Of a DNA stretch of 49,123 nucleotides, positions 34,490 to 43,505 are shown piece by piece. The notes under the pieces were generated by a model. The model saw only the letters and a program-made list of their open reading frames with translations, was not told the DNA's origin and ran no database searches. The stretch covers positions 1 to 49,123 of the forward strand of contig CANJNJ010000019.1 of NCBI GenBank assembly GCA_947474995.1. Direction: 5' to 3'. A program made the translations under genes and the position numbers. How positions within the stretch are numbered: position 1 is the first letter of the stretch; the number at the start of each line of letters is the position of its first letter. Source of the stretch: Opitutaceae bacterium (GTDB lineage: Bacteria; Verrucomicrobiota; Verrucomicrobiia; Opitutales; Opitutaceae).

Positions 34490-35839
34490 ATGAAAAAGAA
34501 TTCCACGGCCTACGGCCCTTTCCTCTCGACGCGCACCCCGATGTCACGCCGCTACTTCCTGCGGGGCGCCGGCGTCGCGCTGGCCTTGCCCTTTCTCGAC
34601 TCGATGCGGCCGGCGTTTGCGGCGGCCCCGAGTACCGATTCGCCGCTCGCTCCCGGGGCCAAACCCCGCCGGTTTCTGGCCATCTGCAACAATCTCGGCG
34701 TCGTCCCCCAGTACTTTTTTCCGACCGGCAGCGGGCGCGACTACGTCCCGTCCCCCTACCTCGAACTGCTGCAGGAGCACCGGAACGATTTCACGGCCTT
34801 TAGCGGCGTTTCGTACGCCGGCGTCGACAGCGGCCATCCGGGAGATGTCTGCTTCCTGACCGGATCGCCGCACCCCAGCTCGGCCTCCTTCCGCAACACG
34901 ATCTCGGTCGACCAGTTCATTGCCGAACGCATCGGGACGCTTACGCGCTTTCCGTCGATCACCCTGGCAGTCAACACCCGCATCCGGAGCCTTTCGTGTT
35001 CCAGCACCGGCGTGGCGGTGCCGCCGGAAGACAAGGCGGCCGAGGTCTTCAAGCAGCTCTTCGTCCAGGGGACTCCGGCCGAAGTGGAGGCGCAAATCCT
35101 GCGGTTGCAGACGGGCCGAAGCATCCTGGACACCATCGGGGAGCGCGCGCGGGAGATTCAGCGGAAGACGGGCGCGGCCGATCGGGATCGGCTGGACGAA
35201 TACTTCAGCAGCGTCCGCGACCTCGAGAGCCGCCTGCATGCTTCGCAAGGCTGGGAAAAGAAGCCGAAGCCGGTCGTCGAGGCCAAGGAGCCGGTCGACC
35301 CAGCCAGTCCCGCGCAATACATGGCCAAGGTGCGGATCATGTACGATTTGGCGCGACTCGCGTTTCAGACCGACTCCACCCGCGCCATCACCCTGATGCT
35401 CGACAGCGTGGCCACCCCGACCCTGGAAGGGATCCCCGACGTCAAGATCACCGATGGCTACCACAACCTTTCGCATCACGGAAAGGCCCCCGACAAGCTG
35501 AGTCAGCTGCGGGCGCTCGACACCGAGCACATGAAGCTGCTGGCCAAACTCTACGGCAGCCTCAAAGCGGTAAATGAGGGCGAAACGACGCTGCTCGATC
35601 GCACCATGGTGCTGTACGGATCGAATCTCGGCGATGCCAACACGCACGTGAATACGAACATGCCCGTCCTGTTCGCCGGCGGCGGCTTCAAGCACGGGCA
35701 GCACCTCGCCTTCGACACCACGCCCGAGCGCAATTATCCGCTGGCGAACCTGCTCGTCTCGGTCCTGCAGCGGATGGGCCTCGAACAGGACAAATTCTCG
35801 TCCTCGACCGGCACGATGCGCGGCCTGGAAATGACCTGA
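34490..35839 (+). CDS. Tat-exported DUF1552 protein, copy 1
   Basis: A 449-residue protein with a Tat signal ([21 protein letters not shown]), seen 18 residues after the chosen start; an ATG at 34541 (MSRRYF) is an alternative. The DUF1552 body starts [20 protein letters not shown] and contains [49 protein letters not shown], and [27 protein letters not shown] near the end. The fold is related to the alkaline-phosphatase-like DUF1501 group; the activity is unknown. DUF1592 and DUF1552 genes are regularly adjacent in Verrucomicrobia and Planctomycetes, so the two products probably work together in the periplasm. Confidence 0.93.
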   Translation: MKKNSTAYGPFLSTRTPMSRRYFLRGAGVALALPFLDSMRPAFAAAPSTDSPLAPGAKPRRFLAICNNLGVVPQYFFPTGSGRDYVPSPYLELLQEHRNDFTAFSGVSYAGVDSGHPGDVCFLTGSPHPSSASFRNTISVDQFIAERIGTLTRFPSITLAVNTRIRSLSCSSTGVAVPPEDKAAEVFKQLFVQGTPAEVEAQILRLQTGRSILDTIGERAREIQRKTGAADRDRLDEYFSSVRDLESRLHASQGWEKKPKPVVEAKEPVDPASPAQYMAKVRIMYDLARLAFQTDSTRAITLMLDSVATPTLEGIPDVKITDGYHNLSHHGKAPDKLSQLRALDTEHMKLLAKLYGSLKAVNEGETTLLDRTMVLYGSNLGDANTHVNTNMPVLFAGGGFKHGQHLAFDTTPERNYPLANLLVSVLQRMGLEQDKFSSSTGTMRGLEMT

Positions 35840-35905
35840 GCACCGTGGAGTGCGGCGCCCGATGAACGCCCGACGTAAGCCGGTGGCTTCACGCTTCCCC
35901 TCGGA

Positions 35906-35929
35906 GCTCCAAAACGTCTTTTGGGGAGC
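35906..35929 (+). terminator. Possible hairpin after the DUF1552 gene
   Basis: GCTCCAAAA (35906-35914) pairs with TTTTGGGGAGC (35919-35929) with one bulge and a loop of about four bases. There is no U tract after it, so an intrinsic terminator is only a possibility. Confidence 0.35.
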
Positions 35930-36108
35930 GATTCAGCAGGAGTGAGGCCGTTCTCTGCGAGCACGGCGCCGGGCTTCATTTTCAGGATTTGGCGAAATTG
36001 CTTGTCACACCGTTTGGGCAAAGCGTACTAACCGCCACTCGTCTCCAATTAAGAGTGGTTCTTGGGCGGAGAGGAGTGGCAACCTAACCCGTTGCTTTTG
36101 GGTGTTTC

Positions 36109-36184
<76 letters not shown>

Positions 36185-36271
36185 CTCTAGGAATCGAGGA
36201 GTGCCACTAAAGTGCCACCGGATCAGAACAGGGTCGTGGTCGTAAGATTGCCAGTTCCGCTTCCGGTTACC

Positions 36272-36649
36272 CTCGGACTGATTTTGGGCTTCGTCGTGCA
36301 CCAAGCCGGCCTGCAAGACCGCGCCGGAGCGAAACTCCTGGAACCGTTTTTGCGCCGCTATGGCTGGCTGAAGGCCGTCTTCGTGGATGGCGGTTACGCC
36401 GGTCGTTTTCTCGACTGGGTGGCGGCGCTGCCCCGCCATCGCAAACTCACCGCCCACGTCGTAAAAAGAATCCACGCGCATCGCTTTGTGGTATTGCCCA
36501 AGCGCTGGATCGTCGAACGCACCTTCGCCTGGCTCGGCAACTTCCGCCGTCTCTCCAAGGACTATAAAGTTAAGCCCACTCATTCCGAGGCCATGATCTA
36601 TCTCGCCGCCTCCGCCCTCATGCTCCGCAGGCTCTCCAAATCTTCTTGA
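36272..36649 (+). pseudogene. IS5-family transposase, 5'-truncated
   Basis: From TLGLILGFVVHQAGLQDRAGAKLLEP to the stop, this frame matches the C-terminal half of IS5-type DDE transposases. VFVDGGYAGRFLDW holds the second catalytic Asp and LPKRWIVERTFAWLGNFRRLSKDY the catalytic Glu region. The break is immediately before TLG, so the first Asp of the triad (usually in VDTLG) is lost. The frame runs upstream to 36212 into unrelated sequence. The 3' flank (36645-36675, GAGAGTTTTTTCACAGC) may be one terminal end of the element; the other end is absent. It cannot encode an active enzyme. Confidence 0.85.
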
Positions 36650-36994
36650 GGAGAGTTTTTTCACAGCTTCTAAGAGCATTCGGTCGAGGCTGCTAAGAAA
36701 TTGAAGATTTGATTATCAAACGTAGTTTCGCAACCGCTGCGAAAGTAACACTGGACTGATCGCCCTACGCCCACAGCGGCGGACTTGTGCCCGCTGCGCT
36801 GGGCCGGTTGCAGGATACGAAAGTGAAGGCGCCAACCGCGGAGCCGGCGCGACCTTTGGCGCATCGACGGCGATCGCTTCTTGCGCGATCTGCGTGGCTG
36901 GCGACTCGCGGCTGGATTGGCGTCGCGCTTGCGCGGTGAAGCACGCGTGAACGTGCAGCAGATAACGCCAGCCTCGGGCCAGGACGCTACGACG

Positions 36995-37017
36995 GGGTCA
37001 TATCGAGAATCGAGAAG
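36995..37017 (+). repeat. 23-base direct repeat, left copy
   Basis: Starts GGGTCATATCGAGAA and ends TCGAGAAG. It differs at one base from the copy at 41326-41348. The two copies bracket the second DUF1592/DUF1552 pair. Confidence 0.75.
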
Positions 37018-37170
37018 TCCGCGACGTCCTCGCAGATCTACGCTGCCGGATTCTCAGCCTGCCCAACGGGCCGACGGCACCACATGTTAATTTTCTACCG
37101 ATGGAACTGCAAATCGAGCGTTAGACTCCGGTGTTGGGGGCCGACCGGCGTGAATTTAACTTGTAGCGCC

Positions 37171-37219
37171 CTGACCCCGTAGGAATTCTGACCCCGTAGG
37201 AATTCCCTCCGTAGGAATT
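37171..37219 (+). repeat. Tandem 17-base repeat
   Basis: The unit CTGACCCCGTAGGAATT occurs twice head to tail (37171-37187 and 37188-37204), followed by a shortened third unit CCCTCCGTAGGAATT (37205-37219). It lies about 160 bases before the DUF1592 lipoprotein gene. Confidence 0.85.
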
Positions 37220-37381
37220 GCCGGCTCAGCTCGCCGCCAAGACGCAGCCGGCCCGTCGGCTCAGTGCGGCGAGCCGGCGTGAAAGGCCGGTCAGGATCGC
37301 CTCGGGACTTTCCGCTTGCGCGGCCACTCCAACAGTTTCAAAGATCGGTCTATTTTCGGGATTCGCCATGTCATGGTAACT

Positions 37382-39829
37382 ATGCCCCGGCACCATGCCA
37401 GACCCACGCTTTTCTCAAATATGACTTGGGGACCGTTGTCGTTGTCGCTCTTCGCCCTGAGTGGGTGCTCCTCCGGGCCCCAGCTTCCCTCTGAGCCGCT
37501 GGCGTCTTCGGTTTCTCCCTCGCACGGCGTGCCAGCGGCAACGCTGCCCGCGACGAAATTTGAGACGGCACTCAAGCCTTTACTCAAAACCAACTGCATC
37601 GGTTGCCACAATCCCACGGACCTCGAAGGCGCTCTGGATTTGGAGAGGTTCCTAACGATGACCGCGACCGATGCCCTGAAGCAGCGCAAAATTTGGGAGA
37701 CGGTCGCGGATAAGATGCGCACCATGGAGATGCCGCCAGAAGGGGAGCCCCAACCAACTCCAGAGCAAGCCGCCGCGGCGATCGCATCGATCGAGCAATA
37801 CTATGCGGCGGTGGACATGAATGCCCCGCTGAATCCCGGTCGCGTCGTCGCGCGCCGTCTGAATCGGATCGAATACAATAACACCATCCGGGATCTACTC
37901 GGCGTAAACCTGCGGATTGCGGACGACTTTCCGCCGGACCCCTCAGGCTACGGTTTCGATAACATCGGAGATGTCCTGTCCCTCTCCCCGGTCCTCACTG
38001 AAAAATACCTGAAGGCGGCGGAGGATGTGACCCAACTCGCCATCTCGTTGACCAAGGTCGGCGCCGTCGCCGCGCGCTACAACACCGAGACGATGGGCCA
38101 GCAATTTCGTCTCCAGGTCCAGACGAAGCACGACATTCCGGTGGACGGAGTTTACACCATCCGCGTCGGCTGGGAGCAGGGTAACCCGGTGGGAACCCGC
38201 CATCTTGGCTCCGTTTACCTCGACGGAAAGGAAATCGTAAATCAAACGGTCGTCTTCGAGAGCTATGAAGGTCAGGACCGTTCGATTTACGCCCGCAATG
38301 TCCGGATCCCGCGCGGCACGCATATGTTCGAAGCCAGGATCGAAGCCCTTCCGCCGGAGCCGAAACCTTCTTCGGAAAAATCAAAGAAGGGCCCACCCAA
38401 GATACTCCCGCCGTATCCCACGGTGGTGGAAATCGTCGGCCCCGCTGAACAGGTGGCAAAGGAGGACACGGAAAGCTATCGCCAAATTTTCTTCCAAGGT
38501 CCGCCCGCGGCCGATGCCGGTCTCGGATATGCCCGAGAGATTTTTGCCCGGTTGCTGCCGCGCGCGTATCGCCGGCCGGTCTCGGCCAGCGAGATTACGC
38601 AATTCACCCAGCTGACCGAGCTGGTCCGCGAACGTGGCGGTTCCTTCGAAGAAGGTATTCAGGTCGGCCTTACCGCCATGCTCGTGTCGCCTCACTTCCT
38701 CTTTCGCATCGAGCGCGACCCCCGCGAAACGCGCGAGCGTGACCAGTATCGGATTAGTGATCTCGAGCTGGCCTCGCGGCTGTCCTATTTCCTGTGGAGC
38801 AGCATGCCCGATGACACGCTTCTGGTCTTGGCCGCCGAGGGGCGCCTGAATGAAACCGAGGTGCGGCACACGCAAGTTCGCCGGATGCTCGCGGATCCCA
38901 AGTCGCTGTCACTGGCGCGTAACTTTGCCAGCCAGTGGCTGCAGACGCGCAATCTGGACGTCAACGCGCCCGACCGCGGGACCTTTCCGGATTTCGATTT
39001 CGAATTGCGCGACGCCATCCAGCAGGAGACCGAGTTGTTCTTCCACGCCGTCGTCGCCGAGGACCGGGACGTCCTCGATTTCCTCGACGGCAAATTCACC
39101 TTCGTGAACGAACGCCTCGCCCGCCACTATGGGATTCCGGGCGTCGCGGGACGGGAACTCCGCCGCATCGAACTGGATGGCAACGAGCGCAGCGGCATCC
39201 TGACCCACGCGAGCGTCCTCACGGTCTCCTCCTATCCCACGCGGACGTCACCGGTGATCCGCGGAAAATGGTTGCTGGAGAATATCCTCAACGCTCCGCC
39301 GCCCCCGCCGCCACCGAACGTGCCGGCCCTGGACGAAGCTCCGGTGGGGAAGACCGTCTCGTTTCGCGCGCAGCTCGAACAACACCGGAGCAACGCGGCC
39401 TGCGCGTCCTGCCACGCCCGCATGGATCCGCTCGGATTCGGACTCGAGAATTACGATGCGATCGGGCGCTGGAGAAACCGGGACGGCGGTTTTGCTATCG
39501 ACGCTTCCGGACGACTACCCGGCAACCGGACGTTCGTCAGTCCAAAGGAGCTGAAGGCGATTCTGCGGGCGGATTCTCCGCGGTTCATCCGGGCGTTCTC
39601 CGCGAAGCTGATGATCTTTGCACTCGGGCGCGGCCTCGAGAGTTACGATCGCCCTGCCGTCGAGAAAGTGGCCCGACACGCCGAACAGAACGAGCGACGC
39701 TTCTCCGAGGTCGTCACCGCGATTGTCGACAGCGCTCCTTTTCTGATGCGAAACCGCGGTCCCGCGCCGACCCTTGCCGCCAGCGTCGACGCGCCCGCCC
39801 ACGATCTCCATCCCCCTCGAGCCCCATGA
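37382..39829 (+). CDS. DUF1592-type multidomain cytochrome-like lipoprotein, copy 2
   Basis: About 815 residues. The chosen ATG at 37382 gives a basic n-region and a lipobox ALSGC (Cys29), so unlike copy 1 the protein is probably lipid-anchored; starts at 37373 and 37421 are also possible. The N-terminal heme motif is CIGCH (72-76) in LKTNCIGCHNPTDLEGALDL. RRLNRIEYNNTIRDLLGV marks DUF1587; LPRAYRRPVSASE and FLFRIERDP mark DUF1592; FVNERLARHYGIPGV and GILTHASVLTVSSYPTRTSPV mark DUF1588. CASCHARMDPLGFGLENYDAIG is the second CxxCH site. Its mid-section (TIRVGWEQGNPVG, VYLDGKEIV) resembles a carbohydrate-binding beta-sandwich. The stop overlaps the DUF1552 start (ATGA, 39826-39829). Confidence 0.92.
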   Translation: MPRHHARPTLFSNMTWGPLSLSLFALSGCSSGPQLPSEPLASSVSPSHGVPAATLPATKFETALKPLLKTNCIGCHNPTDLEGALDLERFLTMTATDALKQRKIWETVADKMRTMEMPPEGEPQPTPEQAAAAIASIEQYYAAVDMNAPLNPGRVVARRLNRIEYNNTIRDLLGVNLRIADDFPPDPSGYGFDNIGDVLSLSPVLTEKYLKAAEDVTQLAISLTKVGAVAARYNTETMGQQFRLQVQTKHDIPVDGVYTIRVGWEQGNPVGTRHLGSVYLDGKEIVNQTVVFESYEGQDRSIYARNVRIPRGTHMFEARIEALPPEPKPSSEKSKKGPPKILPPYPTVVEIVGPAEQVAKEDTESYRQIFFQGPPAADAGLGYAREIFARLLPRAYRRPVSASEITQFTQLTELVRERGGSFEEGIQVGLTAMLVSPHFLFRIERDPRETRERDQYRISDLELASRLSYFLWSSMPDDTLLVLAAEGRLNETEVRHTQVRRMLADPKSLSLARNFASQWLQTRNLDVNAPDRGTFPDFDFELRDAIQQETELFFHAVVAEDRDVLDFLDGKFTFVNERLARHYGIPGVAGRELRRIELDGNERSGILTHASVLTVSSYPTRTSPVIRGKWLLENILNAPPPPPPPNVPALDEAPVGKTVSFRAQLEQHRSNAACASCHARMDPLGFGLENYDAIGRWRNRDGGFAIDASGRLPGNRTFVSPKELKAILRADSPRFIRAFSAKLMIFALGRGLESYDRPAVEKVARHAEQNERRFSEVVTAIVDSAPFLMRNRGPAPTLAASVDAPAHDLHPPRAP

Positions 39830-41166
39830 AACACCTCTCACGCCGAACCTTTCTCCGGGGCACGGGCGCCGTCATCGCCTTGCCCTGGCTCGACGCCATG
39901 ACACCGGCTTTCGCCAAGGCCGCCGACGTGCCGAAGAATCCGGTCCGCATGATGCACGTCTATGCGCCGTCTGGCATGATCACCCAATACTGGGATCCGA
40001 CGACCACCGGTCGTGATTTCGAGTTCCAGCGGATTATGAAACCGCTCGAACGATTCCGGGAGGATATCCTAGTGATGAGCGGCCTCAGCGCCCACGAAAC
40101 CGGTGCGATCCTGGGCGAGGCCGGCGGCGATCATTGCCGCGCCGTTGGCACTTACCTCTCGGGCGTTCGCCTCAAGCCCACACTGGGCGCTGATTATCGC
40201 GCTGGGATCACGGCGGATCAAATTGCCGCCCGCACGTTGGGCCGGGAGACGAAGTTCGCGTCGCTCGAACTGGCGTGCGAGGACAGCCGGACCGTCGGGG
40301 ACTGCGACGGCGCCACCTGCGCTTATCAAGCGCTGGCCTGGAAGTCCCCCACGGAACCGCTGCCTCCGGAGATCAATCCGCGCCTGCTGTTCGAGCGGAT
40401 GTTCGGCGGCATGAATGTGAAGGCCGACCCGAAGGAGCGGGAGAATCAACTGCTGTACCGACAGAGCATTCTCGATCTTACCTTGCAGAGCACCCACAGC
40501 TTGCAGCGTGAACTCGGGGCCGATGACCGCCGGAAGCTCGATGAATACCTGACCTCGGTTCGGGAGCTGGAAGTGAGAATCGGACGTCAGGAAACGGACG
40601 CGCGACAGATGATTCCTGCGGGGACCAGCAAACCCGAGGGTATTCCCGCGACCTACGCCGAGCACGCACGGCTCATGTTCGATCTGATGGTGCTCGCGCT
40701 GCAGACCGACATGACCCGCGTGGGGACATTCATGATGGCGCGCGAGGGCGGTGTGCGGCCGTATCCTGAAATTGGAGTGCCCGAGGCGCATCATGCCGTC
40801 TCCCACCATCGCAACAGCCCTGAGTTGATCGAGAAGGTGACGAAGATCGAATGTTACCACCTCGAGCAGTTCGCTTATTTCATCGAACGACTGAAGTCCG
40901 TGCGCGAGGGCGACGGATCATTGCTCGATCATTGTGCGATCGCCTACGGGGCCTCGATGGGCGATCCCAACCGTCACGATCACAGCCGGTGCCCCACGCT
41001 CCTCGCCGGGCGGGCGGGCGGGCGCATCAAGCCTGGCCGGCATGTCGCCTATCAGGCGGGTACTCCGATTAGTAACCTTCATCTCACGATGCTGGACGTT
41101 GCGGGAGTTCCAACCGACCGATTGGGGAACTCGAATGGACATTTGGATTTTCTGTCGGACGTGTGA
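39826..41166 (+). CDS. Tat-exported DUF1552 protein, copy 2
   Basis: A 446-residue protein with a Tat signal directly at the N-terminus (SRRTFLRGTGAVIALPWLDAM). The DUF1552 body begins PVRMMHVYAPSGMITQYWDP and contains SGLSAHETGAILGEAGGDHC, RRKLDEYLTSVRELEVRI, EAHHAVSHHRNSPE and IAYGASMGDPNRHDHSRCPTLLAGRAGG. It has more cysteines than copy 1 (for example LACEDSRTVGDCDGATCAYQ), a pattern that could bind metal or form disulfides. Translation is coupled to the lipoprotein gene by ATGA overlap, which supports a two-protein complex. Confidence 0.93.
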   Translation: MKHLSRRTFLRGTGAVIALPWLDAMTPAFAKAADVPKNPVRMMHVYAPSGMITQYWDPTTTGRDFEFQRIMKPLERFREDILVMSGLSAHETGAILGEAGGDHCRAVGTYLSGVRLKPTLGADYRAGITADQIAARTLGRETKFASLELACEDSRTVGDCDGATCAYQALAWKSPTEPLPPEINPRLLFERMFGGMNVKADPKERENQLLYRQSILDLTLQSTHSLQRELGADDRRKLDEYLTSVRELEVRIGRQETDARQMIPAGTSKPEGIPATYAEHARLMFDLMVLALQTDMTRVGTFMMAREGGVRPYPEIGVPEAHHAVSHHRNSPELIEKVTKIECYHLEQFAYFIERLKSVREGDGSLLDHCAIAYGASMGDPNRHDHSRCPTLLAGRAGGRIKPGRHVAYQAGTPISNLHLTMLDVAGVPTDRLGNSNGHLDFLSDV

Positions 41167-41550
41167 CGTGTCACGACGCTGTCGGCTGGCCGGAACCACG
41201 CGGGAGGCGTGACCACGCGGCAGACGGGGCGGTGGGAAGACCGAAGCGGTTCCATCGGATCTCACAGAAGGCAAACCAAGTGCCGCGCACGCGGAGTCGC
41301 GGAGCCGCGGCGGGCACTCGGTAAAGGGTCATATCGAGATTCGAGAAGAACATCCTTCCCTTCGCGCATGATTTATTCGGGTTAGTCCACCTTGGAGCCG
41401 TCGAAGGAAGACAGGCTCAATCCCAAGATGAGCCCGACCCCGCCCCGCCATACCCCAGCCTAATGATTATCGACAACGGGTTTGGGGGCTCGACCTAAAG
41501 GGCCTTTCGGCTAATACCTTGGCGTCGAAGTCGGTCAACGCCTCCTCCCC
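41167..41550. other. Gap with the right direct repeat
   Basis: 384 bases with no supported gene. It contains the right copy of the 23-base repeat (41326-41348), and the sequence before the next ATG must hold that gene's promoter. No clear terminator hairpin was found. Confidence 0.5.
41326..41348 (+). repeat. 23-base direct repeat, right copy
   Basis: Matches 36995-37017 in the same orientation at 22 of 23 bases (single A/T difference in the centre). Confidence 0.75.
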
Positions 41551-42876
41551 ATGTTTACTCGCCGCCAATTTCTAAAATCTGCGACCGCGGCCTCGGTCGG
41601 ATCGCTCGCCTTCCCTTATATCATGCGCAGCCAGGGCGGCCAGTCGCCGAACAACAAGCTGAACATCGCGTGCGTCGGCGTGGGCGGCCGCGGGCGAGCC
41701 GCCGTCGAAGGGCTCAAGGACCAGAACTTCATCGCGTTTGCCGACGTCGACGACGACCGCGCCGCGAAAACGTACACGGAATATCCGAACGTCCCCCACT
41801 ACCGCGATTTCCGAAAAATGCTCGAGAAGCATGGCAACGAAATCGACGCCGTCACCGTTTCGACGCCCGACCACATGCATTTTCCGATCGCGATGGCGGC
41901 GATCTCCCTCGGCAAGCACGTGTTCGTCGAAAAGCCGATGACGCACACGATTGAGGAAGCCCGCAAACTCGCCGCGGCCGCCCGCGCGAAGAAAGTCGCG
42001 ACCCAGATGGGCAATCAGGGTCACGCCAACGAGGGCATGCGGTTGCTCAAGGAATGGTTCGAAGCGGGGATCATCGGCGAAGTGCGGGAAGTCCATAGCT
42101 GGACCAACCGGCCAATTTGGCCGCAGGGCGTGAAGCATCTCGATCACAGCAAGATGATGCCGGTAGCGCCCTCCACGCTCGATTGGGATCTGTGGCTCGG
42201 CGTCGCGTCGGCCCGCGAGTATGATCCGGCCTACATGCCCTTTAACTGGCGCGGCTATTGGGATTTTGGCACCGGGGCGCTGGGCGACATGGGCTGTCAC
42301 ATCATGGACGGCGCGTATTGGGCGCTCGGGCTCACGGCGCCCGTCGTCATCGAGGCGACCAGTGCGCATCAGACCGAACTCAGCCCACCCACCGCTTCGG
42401 TCGTCTCCTATCAATTTCCGGCGCAGGGCGTGAAACCCGCGGTGAAGTGGAACTGGTACGATGGCGGCATGACTCCGCCGCGGTTGCCGCAACTCGAGGA
42501 AGGGCGCAATTTGCCGGACAACGGCACGCTCGTCGTCGGCTCGAAAGCGACCGTTTTCGCCGACACCTATTACGCCAGCGTGCGCCTCGTGCCCGAAACC
42601 GCGATGCAGGAACTCGCCCCGTCACTCCCGGCGAAAACCCTCCCGCGCATCGTCGGCGGCCACTTCAACGAGTGGGTCGGCGCCTGCAAGGGAGGCACAC
42701 CCGCCGGTTCGAACTTTGACCACGCGTCGCGGATTACGGAGACCGTGCTCCTGAGCAACGTGGCCGTGCGCGCCCGCCGTCGCATCGAATGGGACTCGGC
42801 GGCGATGAAGGTCACCAATTACCCGACCGCGAACGAGTTCATCACGAAACAATACCGCACCGGCTTCGGCGTATGA
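41551..42876 (+). CDS. Exported Gfo/Idh/MocA oxidoreductase 2
   Basis: A 441-residue protein with a Tat signal (TRRQFLKSATAASVGSLAFP, 3-22). The nucleotide-binding loop is ACVGVGGRGRAAVEGL, the substrate-side motif is VEKPMTH (Lys of EKP is the usual catalytic residue), and the C-terminal half has GALGDMGCHIMDGAYWALG with the conserved Asp and His. Length and order match typical exported family members that oxidise sugars or inositols with a tightly held NAD(P). The stop overlaps the start of a DoxX-like membrane protein gene (ATGA, 42873-42876), which suggests a functional link at the inner membrane. Confidence 0.93.
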   Translation: MFTRRQFLKSATAASVGSLAFPYIMRSQGGQSPNNKLNIACVGVGGRGRAAVEGLKDQNFIAFADVDDDRAAKTYTEYPNVPHYRDFRKMLEKHGNEIDAVTVSTPDHMHFPIAMAAISLGKHVFVEKPMTHTIEEARKLAAAARAKKVATQMGNQGHANEGMRLLKEWFEAGIIGEVREVHSWTNRPIWPQGVKHLDHSKMMPVAPSTLDWDLWLGVASAREYDPAYMPFNWRGYWDFGTGALGDMGCHIMDGAYWALGLTAPVVIEATSAHQTELSPPTASVVSYQFPAQGVKPAVKWNWYDGGMTPPRLPQLEEGRNLPDNGTLVVGSKATVFADTYYASVRLVPETAMQELAPSLPAKTLPRIVGGHFNEWVGACKGGTPAGSNFDHASRITETVLLSNVAVRARRRIEWDSAAMKVTNYPTANEFITKQYRTGFGV

Positions 42877-43358
42877 GTGCGCCCGAATCCGCCTCCACGC
42901 CTGACGCGTCCCGGGCCCGGGCAACGACCGGCCCGGGCGGGTCCGTCGAATTCCCGGCCGCGTTTCTGCTCCTGCGACTTTTCCTCGGGCTCCGGACCCT
43001 GCTCGCGGGCCTGGAAAAATTTGAGAGCAAGGGCACCTACTCGTTCGCGAATTATTACGCGAACATGAGCCGGATGGCGCAGGGGATCACCGGAGCGTCG
43101 TTCATGCCGCTTTGGATGACGCGAAACTTTGCGCACACGCTCGGATACGCCCTCGTGATTTTGGGCGCCGCCCTGCTGCTGGGTCTGAAAACCCGCGCGA
43201 CCCTCATCCTCACCGGACTGCTTTACGTCGGTCTCTCCTTTGGCCTGATGGCGGTGCAAGAAAGCGAAGGCGTGGCCTGGCTCGCCATTCACGTCGGGCT
43301 CATCGCCGGCGCCCTCTTACTGGTTCGGCATAATCGCTTCGCGCTGTGGAAGGATTGA
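42873..43358 (+). CDS. DoxX-like inner-membrane protein
   Basis: A 161-residue protein with a polar N-terminal tail (1-27) and about four membrane segments: AAFLLLRLFLGLRTLLAGLEKF, the segment after MPLWMTRNFAHTLGYALVILGAALLLGL, ATLILTGLLYVGLSFGLMAV, and AWLAIHVGLIAGALLLVRH. The layout fits DoxX/DoxD-type quinone-interacting proteins, but the similarity is at the pattern level only. Its ATG overlaps the stop of the exported oxidoreductase gene, so the products are made together. A role in passing electrons from that enzyme to quinone is a hypothesis. Confidence 0.75.
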   Translation: MSAPESASTPDASRARATTGPGGSVEFPAAFLLLRLFLGLRTLLAGLEKFESKGTYSFANYYANMSRMAQGITGASFMPLWMTRNFAHTLGYALVILGAALLLGLKTRATLILTGLLYVGLSFGLMAVQESEGVAWLAIHVGLIAGALLLVRHNRFALWKD

Positions 43359-43408
43359 TTCGGAGTTTTTTACGCCACCTCAGCGTGCCTTCCCCCCGAA
43401 ACAGTTCT

Positions 43409-43493
43409 TGGTTGGTCGTCCCGCCTTCAGGCGGAATCCATCCGTCTCATGGCAGGCAAACAAACTTCCGCCTGAAGGCGGAACGACCAACCA
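43409..43493. repeat. Intergenic dyad repeat, family 1, copy C
   Basis: The longest copy: arms TGGTTGGTCGTCCCGCC... and ...GGCGGAACGACCAACCA. It ends 12 bases before the ATG of the next gene, so it forms part of that gene's leader. Confidence 0.82.
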
Positions 43494-43505
43494 TGGGCTC
43501 GCACC

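Larger units (their letters stand above)
36650..37381. other. Repeat-bearing gap of about 730 bases
   Basis: No intact gene. It contains the probable IS5 terminus, one copy of a 23-base direct repeat (36995-37017) and tandem 17-base repeats (37171-37219). A short frame at 36881-37090 begins RDLRGWRLAAGLASRLRG and could be a remnant; I cannot assign it. Confidence 0.5.
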
